From an uncultured Lachnospiraceae bacterium (GTDB taxonomy: Bacteria > Bacillota > Clostridia > Lachnospirales > Lachnospiraceae), in NCBI GenBank assembly GCA_910587095.1, contig CAJUMJ010000058.1, forward strand, positions 87,852 through 151,851: a stretch of DNA of 64,000 nt. The letters run 5' to 3'. The notes below the pieces were generated by a model. That model was not told the DNA's origin and ran no database searches. It saw nothing but the letters and a program-made list of their open reading frames with translations. Positions 1-8,004 of the stretch are shown in pieces; position 1 is the first letter of the stretch, and every line of letters begins with the position of its first letter. A program made the translations under genes and the position numbers.

Positions 1-835
1 ATTGTGTATATCCGGCCTCCCGGTTTGCCTCCTCGCTGGTCAGCTCATGTTTCTCAAGTTTGATCTTCCCGGGCGAGCGCCTCACATACCACTCGTACTC
101 CATATCCATATTTCCGATATCCAGCGCGCGGTATCCTCTCTTAAACAGCTCCACCGTCAGAAACTTTGCCGCCACGCCTACCGACAGCACGAACAGCCTG
201 TCCTTCCCGTACCCCACGCAGGCATCCAAAATGGCGGGCACCGCCCCGTAAGCGTCGCTTGGCGGACAGATAATCCTCTCAATGCTGCGCGCCGTGTCAA
301 AGAGATCGTTGCCGACGCCGTTGTGGGTTCTCTCCCCCTCCACGATCACGACATCCCTATTCTCCCATATTTTCCTGATTTTGGCAAACCAGGCTTTACA
401 GCCGCTCCGGTCGCTTGCGTAATAATAGCACCGGGAGACAAACGTGCTGTAGTAAATCCGGTTCGGATCGCAGTACTTCTCATAGGTTTTCCTGCAAAAG
501 AGCAGGTGGTCCTTCCAGAACTGCCGGCTGGCCTTGTGATGATCGGAAAGCGTATCAAAAATACCCGGGATCGTCACCATCAGTCCTTCGTCCGGATACG
601 CCAGTATCTCCCGAAGCCCCTCTGCGATCTCCGGGCTCGCTTTTTGCAGCATCAGATCCCCGCCCTTTATCATCACGATCTCGCCGTCCCCAAAGCGGAC
701 CATACTCTTTTGCGTCCGCAAAAGCTCGTCGATTGTCCCGTCTATGGACTGTACTTTTATCCGATTAGGCAGGATGCCCTTCTCATACAGAAAATAGGAG
801 ATCGCCGCCAAACCGTCCTTTATTTTTTGTCTCAT
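1..835 (-). CDS. GT-D fold glycosyltransferase (DUF1792/SP_1767-like), 3' end cut by window
   Basis: The reading frame starts at ATG 835-833 and runs open to the left edge, so at least 278 residues are present and the C-terminus is missing. Near residue 48 it has the motif VRFGDGE, and further on VEGERTHNGVGNDLFD, the two signature blocks of the GT-D (DUF1792) family. That family includes the glucosyltransferase domain acting on streptococcal serine-rich adhesins, and members are common in capsule loci. The start codon overlaps the stop of the upstream GT4 gene in the arrangement ATGA, so it is translationally coupled and belongs to the same operon. It is probably cytoplasmic and adds one sugar to a lipid-linked or protein-linked glycan; donor and acceptor cannot be read from the sequence. 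Confidence 0.8.
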   Translation of the reverse strand, partial: MRQKIKDGLAAISYFLYEKGILPNRIKVQSIDGTIDELLRTQKSMVRFGDGEIVMIKGGDLMLQKASPEIAEGLREILAYPDEGLMVTIPGIFDTLSDHHKASRQFWKDHLLFCRKTYEKYCDPNRIYYSTFVSRCYYYASDRSGCKAWFAKIRKIWENRDVVIVEGERTHNGVGNDLFDTARSIERIICPPSDAYGAVPAILDACVGYGKDRLFVLSVGVAAKFLTVELFKRGYRALDIGNMDMEYEWYVRRSPGKIKLEKHELTSEEANREAGYTQ

Positions 836-1983
836 ACCTTTCCATGCTCCTGCAGGATTTTGTCCCGCATACCCATAATCGTATCGAAATATCTGTCAAA
901 ATTATATTTATCTTTCAGCGCGCGGTATCCCGCCGCTCCCATCTCCTTCATCCGTTCCCTGTCTGAGAGCATCACGGAAAGCTTATTTCGCAGGTCCTCC
1001 TGGTCACAATCCCTGAAATGATAGCCCGTAACGCCGTCCTCCACATAACAGGCCGTGCCGTTTTTATCGCTGCAGATCACGGGCAGCGAGTAGCTCATAG
1101 CTTCCAATTGGGACACGGACGCCATCTCCAGCGTGCTTGGAATCACATACAGATCAGCCCCCATATATTCCGCCTCCATCTTCTCACGGGGCAAGTTGGT
1201 TTTTACCGTGACCATATGTTCCAGCCGATGCTCCCGCACAAAGCTTCTGACCTGCTCACAGTACTCCTTCTGAAAACGGTTGGTGGCCTCCCCGACCAGC
1301 GTCACATGAATCCTGTATTTATCCCCAAGCTCTTCCACACACTGCAAAAGCATCAGATGATGCTTTCTGATCTCATACTTTCCGATACAGAGAATATGTA
1401 TCGTATCCTCCGAAAAATAAGTCCTTTCCTCTGGCGCTCTCCTCGGATCGACCACAAAGGGGACAAAATAATCGTTTTCCCTGATCGCCGTCCCCGGCTT
1501 CTTTACGCCCATCACCGGCGTCATACGAAGAGACGGCGTCATGCGGCCTGCCAGCCTGTGAAGCGGATCCGTCTTTGCGGGCTTTGACCAGAGCGGATTT
1601 TGATTGTATAAAATACAGGGATACCCCTTTGTCTTACAAATCAGATACGCCGCCATGGAATACACCGATCGTTCCCGCAAGATCACCACATCCGGGGCAA
1701 ATTCACAGATCAGCTTTTTCAGCCTGCGAACAGGCGGAAAACCGTGCTGTATTTTAAACACGATGGCTGTGGGATCTTTTCTGTGGATCACATTCACATA
1801 TAAAAAATCTATCAGCCGGTATAACGGCGAATACCCAAGTACAACCGGCGTCACGCTGGAATAATCTTCTATGATGGCGGCGTAGTGGCTGATAAAGCGC
1901 ACTTCGCATCCCCGCTCCTTAAGCCCCTTCATGATATCCGCCTGGTTGGTGTGATACCGTGGCGCTACATAAAGAAATTTCAT
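832..1983 (-). CDS. GT4 family glycosyltransferase
   Basis: This 383-residue protein has the two-domain GT-B layout of glycosyltransferase family 4. The N-terminal half begins with a hydrophobic strand (MKFLYVAP). The C-terminal half has the donor-binding region with LCIGKYEIRKH and the family's E-x7-E type segment in LEAMSYSLPVICSD. It is expected to transfer a sugar from a nucleotide-sugar donor to the growing undecaprenyl-linked oligosaccharide on the cytoplasmic face. The ATG overlaps the stop of the radical SAM gene before it by four bases, and its own stop overlaps the GT-D gene, so the three genes are tightly coupled. The sugar is unknown. Confidence 0.85.
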   Translation of the reverse strand: MKFLYVAPRYHTNQADIMKGLKERGCEVRFISHYAAIIEDYSSVTPVVLGYSPLYRLIDFLYVNVIHRKDPTAIVFKIQHGFPPVRRLKKLICEFAPDVVILRERSVYSMAAYLICKTKGYPCILYNQNPLWSKPAKTDPLHRLAGRMTPSLRMTPVMGVKKPGTAIRENDYFVPFVVDPRRAPEERTYFSEDTIHILCIGKYEIRKHHLMLLQCVEELGDKYRIHVTLVGEATNRFQKEYCEQVRSFVREHRLEHMVTVKTNLPREKMEAEYMGADLYVIPSTLEMASVSQLEAMSYSLPVICSDKNGTACYVEDGVTGYHFRDCDQEDLRNKLSVMLSDRERMKEMGAAGYRALKDKYNFDRYFDTIMGMRDKILQEHGKV

Positions 1984-2978
1984 ATAAACCTGTTCTCCTT
2001 AAGGCTGTATTTGCCGCCTTTTAAAAATTTATGCTTTACAACCCACCATCCCGGCACCCATATATACTTGTGCATAGCCGGCGAGGCGGAACCGATCATC
2101 CAGCAATTCCTGTCGCATTTTCTCGTACATTCCCGCACCTTTTCCGCCTGCTCGGAGTTCCACAGCTCGTCCCACGACTGTTCCCTGAGATTCCCCATAA
2201 CCGCCTTTTTCTCCATACCGTTACAGGGAATCACATCGCAGAATGGGTCAATAAAAAACGCGTTTTTTGACATGTCACAGGGCAAAAGCCTTTTGTTTCC
2301 GTAAATATAATTGATCAGCCCGTGATTAAAATAGGCGCGGAACCATTTTTTCGGAGATCTGCTCTTTAACAGCTCGTTGATCAGCTTCTCAAAATTCTGC
2401 GCCACCTTATATTTGTCGTCGATTTTGTTGTCTGTCTTTCTGAAATAAAAGGAATTATGCAGCGTCGCCGTCGCAAACTCCATCCCCATATCGTTGGCAA
2501 TATTGTATAAAGGCACCAGGTCTTCGCAGTTCATGTCCTGCACCGTCATGCCAAATCCCACGTCAGGGTGCCCCATCTCCACAAGCGTCTTGAGCGTTTT
2601 ATAGCCTCTGTTAAAGCCGTCCGGGATCCCTCTGATTTTGTCGTTGGTTTCCTGTAACCCCTCGATGCTGATGCGGATTCCCACCTTGGGAAACTCCCTG
2701 CAAAGCGCGATAATCCGGTCCGTAAAGTAGCCGTTCGTAGATATGACAATCCTGTCGGATTTCTTGTAAAGCTCCCGCACGATATCTGGTATATCCTGCC
2801 TGATAAAAGGTTCGCCCCCCGTGATGTTCGTAAAAGCCATCTCCGGAAGCTTTTTGATATCCTCGAGGGTAATTTCCTCCTCCGGCCGCGTTGGGTCGCG
2901 GAAGCAGTCGCACATATTACATCTCGCATTACATCTGTATGTCACTATCACGGTTCCGTATAACGTTCGTCTGGCCAT
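1980..2978 (-). CDS. Radical SAM protein with SPASM-like C-terminus
   Basis: The ATG at 2978 is chosen because AAGGGG lies 9-10 bases upstream; the open frame extends further only through a hairpin-rich leader. The 332-residue protein has the radical SAM cluster motif CNARCNMC (residues about 15-22), followed by the GGEP motif (ITGGEPF), which together define a 4Fe-4S/S-adenosylmethionine enzyme. The C-terminal third has further cysteines (LLPCDMS, DPFCDVIPCNG, CTRKCDRNC), typical of a SPASM or twitch domain binding an auxiliary cluster. Radical SAM proteins of this build include sugar-modifying and peptide-modifying enzymes. In this glycan operon a modification of a sugar or lipid-linked intermediate is plausible, but the reaction cannot be named. 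It overlaps the next gene by four bases (ATGA). Confidence 0.85.
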   Translation of the reverse strand: MARRTLYGTVIVTYRCNARCNMCDCFRDPTRPEEEITLEDIKKLPEMAFTNITGGEPFIRQDIPDIVRELYKKSDRIVISTNGYFTDRIIALCREFPKVGIRISIEGLQETNDKIRGIPDGFNRGYKTLKTLVEMGHPDVGFGMTVQDMNCEDLVPLYNIANDMGMEFATATLHNSFYFRKTDNKIDDKYKVAQNFEKLINELLKSRSPKKWFRAYFNHGLINYIYGNKRLLPCDMSKNAFFIDPFCDVIPCNGMEKKAVMGNLREQSWDELWNSEQAEKVRECTRKCDRNCWMIGSASPAMHKYIWVPGWWVVKHKFLKGGKYSLKENRFI

Positions 2979-3008
2979 GCAGTCATTCCCCTTCTCTTTT
3001 TTTAAAAT

Positions 3009-3025
3009 CAGATGCTTCGCATCTG
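3009..3025. repeat. Small perfect hairpin before radical SAM gene
   Basis: CAGATGC and GCATCTG form a perfect 7-base stem with a 3-base loop. On the minus strand it is followed by ATTTT and then the ribosome site of the radical SAM gene about 30 bases on. It could be a weak terminator or attenuator or simply a leader hairpin. It resembles the small palindromes at 25968 and 34661, which also precede start codons. Confidence 0.6.
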
Positions 3026-3081
3026 CCAGCATTCGCATTCCGCGCTCTCGCGCTTCTTGCTCATGCCGGATGTTCGTCAAA

Positions 3082-3120
3082 TGTACACATAGCTTCATGC
3101 AAGCATGATCTATGTGTACA
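3082..3120. repeat. Inverted repeat overlapping the stop codon of the GT4 gene
   Basis: The arms TGTACACATAG (3082-3092) and CTATGTGTACA (3110-3120) are perfect reverse complements of 11 bases, and inside them TCATGC and GCATGA pair again. The right arm encodes the last residues and the TAG stop (3110-3112) of the GT4 gene. On the minus strand this gives a long hairpin straight after the gene, with only a short T run, so it is more likely a 3'-end stabilising or processing hairpin than a strong terminator. Confidence 0.75.
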
Positions 3121-4348
3121 CTTTCCTCACTATTTTATCACAATATTCCTCAATTGTATCGAATTTTATGTCTTTACAGTTTTCCCTGTATTTCATGCAT
3201 CTTTCGGGGTTGTTCCACAGCTCGCGGATATGTTCCGTGAGTTCCTCTGCGTCCCCGCCTCTGAAAAGCTCTCCTGTTCTGCCTGCTTCCACCAGCTCCG
3301 GCGCGCCGCCGAGATCGGATACCAGAACCGGCGTTCCGTACATTTGGGACTCCATCACGGAAAAAGGGCAGTTCTCATACCACTCGGAAGGATAGACGGA
3401 AAATCTTGCCCCTGCAATCAGCCGCCGCAGGGCTTCCCCTGTCACAAAGCCTCTGTTCTCCACATTTTTCACCTTCGAAACCTGCTCCGTCATGGGGCCG
3501 GACCCGGCAAAGACAAAGGGAATTTCCGGCAGGGCTTTGCAGGCCGCAAGAAGCGTGCCGATCCCCTTCTCCTCGGAGAAACGGCCAAAATAGAGCACAT
3601 AATCCGCCGGCGTTTTCATCTCGTCCCTTTTTTTCCCACTCAGGCGCATCTTCTTGTCGTCCGCCGGCGTTCTTTCCACAAAGTTGCGCATCATCACGGT
3701 CTTATCCGCCAAAAGCGGGTCCGTGTCCAACTGTTTTTTCATAAACTCGCTGGGGCAGACGATCACATCCACCATCGCGTAGGTCTTTCGCATCCTGTAA
3801 AGCTCCGCTTCCACGGTCCCGAGCACGCTTTTGATTTTTGAATCGTGAATGCAGCGGTTTTTCATGCAGGCGGAGAAATGCCCTTCCCTGCAAGCGAAGC
3901 AAATCTTTCCGGTCGCCGGAATCCGCATCATGTGGTTGGGACACACCCACTGGTAATCATGCGCGGTGTACACGAGCTTTACCTTGCGCCCCGACTTTTT
4001 CCCGTAAGAGCGCACGGCGTAAATAACCGAGGGCGTGAGCTGGAAATTGATATTGTTCAGATGCACCACATCGGGATTCATATCCCCAAGCACCTCTTCC
4101 ATCTTGCGTTTTGCCTCGAAGGAATAGATAATCTTAAACGGATAAAAAAGCTTTTGCAGCTTTCCCGTATGGAAATCCATATTGCCGGTATAGCGCTGCG
4201 CGTGATTTCCCACGATACGCCCCTCATGCTCCATACCAAAATACTGTACCTCGTGTCCCCTCTTTAGTAATTCTTCCCCAAGCTTAAAAATATAAGTCTC
4301 GGAACCGCCGTTTGGATACAAAAATTTATTGACCATTAAAATTTTCAT
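3110..4348 (-). CDS. GT4 family glycosyltransferase
   Basis: This 412-residue GT-B enzyme starts MKILMVNKFLYPNGGSE, the glycine-rich acceptor-side loop typical of family 4. It has the donor-site blocks YFGRFSEEKGI and SVMESQMYGTPVLVSDLGG. A cysteine-rich stretch near residues 135-170 (CPNH...CFAC...CMKNRC) is an uncommon insertion in GT4 proteins and could bind a metal. It starts 13 bases after the stop of the TagA-GT4 fusion gene upstream and is followed by a 131-base spacer with hairpins. Likely role: one transfer step in assembly of the repeat unit on undecaprenyl diphosphate at the inner membrane face. Confidence 0.85.
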   Translation of the reverse strand: MKILMVNKFLYPNGGSETYIFKLGEELLKRGHEVQYFGMEHEGRIVGNHAQRYTGNMDFHTGKLQKLFYPFKIIYSFEAKRKMEEVLGDMNPDVVHLNNINFQLTPSVIYAVRSYGKKSGRKVKLVYTAHDYQWVCPNHMMRIPATGKICFACREGHFSACMKNRCIHDSKIKSVLGTVEAELYRMRKTYAMVDVIVCPSEFMKKQLDTDPLLADKTVMMRNFVERTPADDKKMRLSGKKRDEMKTPADYVLYFGRFSEEKGIGTLLAACKALPEIPFVFAGSGPMTEQVSKVKNVENRGFVTGEALRRLIAGARFSVYPSEWYENCPFSVMESQMYGTPVLVSDLGGAPELVEAGRTGELFRGGDAEELTEHIRELWNNPERCMKYRENCKDIKFDTIEEYCDKIVRKVYT

Positions 4349-4361
4349 AATGCCTTGCTTT

Positions 4362-6308
4362 CTACTCCTGTTTTACATCCTGTCCATCTTTCGATGGCTC
4401 GCGCCTGATCGCTTTCCCATAAAGAGCAAGCGTCTGCCCTGTCACATCTTCCCAGTTATATTTCCCGCAGATAAAGTCTACGCTCTTCTCTCCCATGCGG
4501 CTTACCTCCTCCGGGTTGTCCAGCAGATAGACAAGCTGCCTTCTCAAGTCCGAGACATCGCCCTTTTTGAATATCAGAGCCTTATCCTCCACCACCTCGG
4601 TGTTCTCCTTGATATCGCTGACAAGACAGCAGCTTCCGTAGCTCATGGCCTCGAGGAGCGTCAAAGCCATGCCCTCCACGTCGCTTGGCAGCACAAACGC
4701 GTAAGCGTTGGCATACAGTTCCTCCAAAATCTGTCCCTGCACAAAATCGGTCATAACGATTCTCTCATCCCTCGCCGCCATCCTGTGAATCTCGTCCATA
4801 TAAGCCATGGCCTGGGAGCTGCCTCCGGCGATCACCAGTTTCTTGTCCGTCTCAATTGCCGAGAAAGCTTCAATCAGATAATGCAGCCCTTTCTCCGGCA
4901 CAATCCGCCCGAGAAACAGAAAATACCCGTCTTTTTCCAAACCGTATTTTTCCCTGATCAGGGACGCCCCCTGTGGCTTCGGCCTGCTGATGCCGTTGGG
5001 AATATAGGTGACCTCCCTCCTGTATGTGTCCGCAAAATACTGCTTTACATTTTCCGACAGCACGATCACCTCGTCCGCGTACTTCGCCGCCATCCGCTCC
5101 CCGAACTTGATCACAAAGGAAGCAAAATTTCCCCACTTTGCCCGCTGCCAGTCAAGGCCGTGGACTGTCACCACGATCTTTCTCTTCAAAAGATGCGGCA
5201 GCCAGAGCATGGCGCACGGCCCCTCCGCATGATAGTGGATCACGTCATAGTTGTGAAAGAGCGCCATAATGGTTGCAAAGAAGGAGTAGACGATCGCGTT
5301 TAAGCTGCTGCGCCGGAAGGTCGGCACGATGTAGACACGGATGCCTTTATAAAATTTCCTCCCCTTCCAGCCGTACTCCTGGTCATACTTTTTCCCGGAA
5401 ACATGGTGTCCGAACCGGTTGTACGCGTCCACTTTATGTCCCATAGCCGCCATCCGCACGGAAAGCTCCTCCACAACTACCTCGACTCCTCCCTCTCTGG
5501 AAGGAATACGCTTGTGGCCGATCATGGCGATATGCATACCCCTTTTCCGTCTCTGCTTTATCGCCCTTCCCTCTCTGTAGACATAGTATACAAAGGCAAA
5601 ATTTGTGTTTAAGTAGCGTGGCAGCATACGCTTCGGATCACGCAGAATCCGAAATACCCATTCCAGGCAAAGTCTCTGCATCCACATGGGCGCCCGCTTC
5701 GTGGTGCCCGCTGTAAAGTCAAATGCCGCTCCTACGCCAAGCATCAGCGCCTTTATCTTATGCCGGTGCTCATACATCCACCACTCCTGCTTGGGTGCTC
5801 CGAGAGCCACCCACATGAAATCAGCCCCGCTCCCGTTGATGCGGTTTATAATCTCCTCATCCTCCTGCGCGGTCAGCTCGCGAAACGGCGGGGAATACAT
5901 GCCCGCAATCTGCAGCTTCGGATAACGTCTGAGCAGCGCGGCCCGCAGCGCCTCCAGAGTAGCCTCCGTACTGCCGTAAAAATAATGCCGGTATCCCGTT
6001 TTCTGTGACAAATTAAGAATGGCCGGCATAAGATCCGGCCCCGGTACTCTTCTCGCCTCCGAAAACCCTCTTTTCCTGCTGACGATAGACAAGGGCTGCC
6101 CGTCCGGGAGTGCCAAGGCTCCGCCGTTTTGTACTCTGCGGTAAGCCTTGTCACGGTACGCCATCACCGTTGTATGCACATTGGAGACACAGATATAATC
6201 CCCTTTCAGCTTCTCCAGATTTTCCGTGATATAGGATATGGTGTCCTCCATGTTTATGACATTGATATTCGTCCCAAGTATTTTACAGTAAGTCAACTCA
6301 TTTTTCAT
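4362..6308 (-). CDS. Fusion of a WecG/TagA/CpsF glycosyltransferase and a GT4 glycosyltransferase
   Basis: This 648-residue protein has two complete enzymes in one frame. Residues 1 to about 245 match the WecG/TagA/CpsF family (GT26, usually about 240 residues): ALPDGQPL near residue 65, RVPGPDL, GAPKQEWW near 170 and GAAFDFTAGT near 194. This family transfers N-acetylmannosamine(-uronate) or similar sugars to a prenyl-diphosphate-linked sugar. From residue 258 a second protein begins as if it were a separate gene (MHIAMIGHKRIP), giving a GT4 enzyme of about 390 residues related to DUF1972-type enzymes, with VTVHGLDWQRAKW and FLGRIVPEKGLHYLI. The joint at base 5537 shows no stop codon or frame change. 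The fusion suggests that two consecutive sugar transfers are physically coupled. Confidence 0.88.
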   Translation of the reverse strand: MKNELTYCKILGTNINVINMEDTISYITENLEKLKGDYICVSNVHTTVMAYRDKAYRRVQNGGALALPDGQPLSIVSRKRGFSEARRVPGPDLMPAILNLSQKTGYRHYFYGSTEATLEALRAALLRRYPKLQIAGMYSPPFRELTAQEDEEIINRINGSGADFMWVALGAPKQEWWMYEHRHKIKALMLGVGAAFDFTAGTTKRAPMWMQRLCLEWVFRILRDPKRMLPRYLNTNFAFVYYVYREGRAIKQRRKRGMHIAMIGHKRIPSREGGVEVVVEELSVRMAAMGHKVDAYNRFGHHVSGKKYDQEYGWKGRKFYKGIRVYIVPTFRRSSLNAIVYSFFATIMALFHNYDVIHYHAEGPCAMLWLPHLLKRKIVVTVHGLDWQRAKWGNFASFVIKFGERMAAKYADEVIVLSENVKQYFADTYRREVTYIPNGISRPKPQGASLIREKYGLEKDGYFLFLGRIVPEKGLHYLIEAFSAIETDKKLVIAGGSSQAMAYMDEIHRMAARDERIVMTDFVQGQILEELYANAYAFVLPSDVEGMALTLLEAMSYGSCCLVSDIKENTEVVEDKALIFKKGDVSDLRRQLVYLLDNPEEVSRMGEKSVDFICGKYNWEDVTGQTLALYGKAIRREPSKDGQDVKQE

Positions 6309-6345
6309 ACGGTTCCTCGTCCCCCTCCGGCGATTTTAATTTAAG

Positions 6346-7950
6346 TTACTTGTCATACCCCGAAATTTCCGTGACCGCAAAGGCCGCTTTCTTGCGGAAA
6401 GCGCCGCCGCAAAGGCAGACAGCCGCACCCAAAAGAGCGCCGATCAGCACGCTTCCCACATAGTAGCGCGCCGTCTCAAGCTTCACGGCCTCGCCGGCCA
6501 CAATCTGCATGGGCGTCCCGGCATCCTGGTAGTTCATAACCCGATACCCCTCATAGGCCGGATCGTCAGCACTCTCCAAATAGACGCTTGTCTCCTCCAG
6601 ACCGTCCGTATAAAACCGCGGAACCACATAACCCGCCGGTTCACGGTACAGCATGGCGCACAAAAGCGCACCCAAAACCGCGCCCGCGAAAGTCGCACAA
6701 AAAACCGCCCCCCTATGCCCCCTGCACCACGCGCGCACATAAAAAAACATTTGGTCCGGCATCCCCGAAAGAGGAACCGTGACCTGTCTCCACTTTGACG
6801 GAATCAGAGAATGCAGTCCGTACTCCGCCTCCCCCTCTCTTGGCCTGAATAAAAGCGCCCCGAGAAACAGAAGGGTAATGTTCTTGAAGGAAGTGTTGAA
6901 CAGAAGCTGTTCCGTCCAGCCGGCCCCCAAAAAGCAGACGAGAATCACAAGCTCCCTCGTCCTCTGTTTGTGCGTATCGTAAAACAGCAAAATAAAATAG
7001 CCCGATAAAATGATGATTGTCGGAATCAGACCGTAGTTGATGTAACACCAGACGTAAGAATTGTCCAGCGTCATGGAGGAGCGCACTATCTTGGAGACGT
7101 CCGCGCCGAACAAGCTTCGGTACTCCGACTTCAAAAACTGCTCCGCCAGCCAGATTCTAGTATTGACCATAAAATTAATCTTCTCCACGAAATGGCTGAT
7201 CTTATGCCAGCTCAGATAGAAAGGCAGGACAAAGGACATCAGCAGACAGACCGGAAGCACCAGATTTGCCAGCGCCTTCTCCGCCAGGCAAAATCTTGGG
7301 CGGAATTTTATATAGAGGCAGCCTGTCAGCATAACCGCCACTATCCCGAAGCCCGTATAGCTGATGGAATAAAAAAATACCAGAAGATTCCCGATCATAA
7401 GGAGCGCATACTGCTTAAAGCCGTATTTCTCTTCCAGTTCCCATATCGCCAGCGCACAGAGCATCAGATACGTGATATGCAAAATATTCGGATGTGTAAA
7501 GCCAAGGCTCCAGCGGAAAATATGGCCCATTCCAAGTTTTTGGTGAACCCGGTAGACAGTGTGCTCCAGAAAGAAGAAGGAAACCGAGGATAACACCACG
7601 GCGCAGACAGTCCATACCCACAGCGCAATATGGAACACTTTTTTTAAGGAGATGTTCTTCATGCCAAGCACCGTAAAAGCCACAAAGAAAATGGCGATCT
7701 GGCGCGACTCATAATAGATGACAGCCACCAGAACCATAAACAAAATCTGCAAGACGGCCTGCCTTTTTGTGTAAGGTGTCAGGAGAATTTTTAAAAGCCC
7801 CAAAACAAGCGCAGGCGCGACAAGCAGGTAAAAAAGTTTCTGCCCCTCATAAAATCCCAGCCCCTTCGCAAGGGACAGGAGAATGAAAAATCCATAGTAA
7901 CACGCTTCCTGTACAGTAATCTTTTTCTCGAATCGCTCAAATCGTTCCAT
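6346..7950 (-). CDS. Wzy-like polysaccharide polymerase
   Basis: This 534-residue membrane protein has about ten hydrophobic segments over the first 380 residues and a large outside loop. Its segment LGFTHPN (about residue 150), preceded by GMGHIFRW, is the conserved block of a Firmicute O-antigen-polymerase-like family. After about residue 390 there is a distinct C-terminal part: one membrane segment, a polar loop of about 65 residues, another membrane segment and a short tail. That arrangement is unusual for Wzy proteins and recalls the two-helix layout of chain-length regulators, though no coiled coil is evident. It should join repeat units on the outer membrane face after flipping. A second polymerase-like gene lies at 17459. 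Confidence 0.75.
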   Translation of the reverse strand: MERFERFEKKITVQEACYYGFFILLSLAKGLGFYEGQKLFYLLVAPALVLGLLKILLTPYTKRQAVLQILFMVLVAVIYYESRQIAIFFVAFTVLGMKNISLKKVFHIALWVWTVCAVVLSSVSFFFLEHTVYRVHQKLGMGHIFRWSLGFTHPNILHITYLMLCALAIWELEEKYGFKQYALLMIGNLLVFFYSISYTGFGIVAVMLTGCLYIKFRPRFCLAEKALANLVLPVCLLMSFVLPFYLSWHKISHFVEKINFMVNTRIWLAEQFLKSEYRSLFGADVSKIVRSSMTLDNSYVWCYINYGLIPTIIILSGYFILLFYDTHKQRTRELVILVCFLGAGWTEQLLFNTSFKNITLLFLGALLFRPREGEAEYGLHSLIPSKWRQVTVPLSGMPDQMFFYVRAWCRGHRGAVFCATFAGAVLGALLCAMLYREPAGYVVPRFYTDGLEETSVYLESADDPAYEGYRVMNYQDAGTPMQIVAGEAVKLETARYYVGSVLIGALLGAAVCLCGGAFRKKAAFAVTEISGYDK

Positions 7951-8004
7951 GCTGCATCCGTTCCTTTCGCTTCGCAGTTTCCGGCCTCCTTCACCTGTAC
8001 CAAC

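Noticed and set aside
2..1021. Plus-strand frame of 339 codons opposite the GT-D gene
   Set aside because: It matches no family and is antisense to a clear GT-D coding sequence; the same applies to other long plus-strand frames opposite block 1 and 2 genes, such as 16142-17329 and 14937-15887.
5500..5560. Frameshift or missed stop making the TagA-GT4 protein an annotation artefact
   Set aside because: The frame is open through the joint with normal codon use and no stop, and both domains are complete; sequencing error cannot be excluded but is not indicated.
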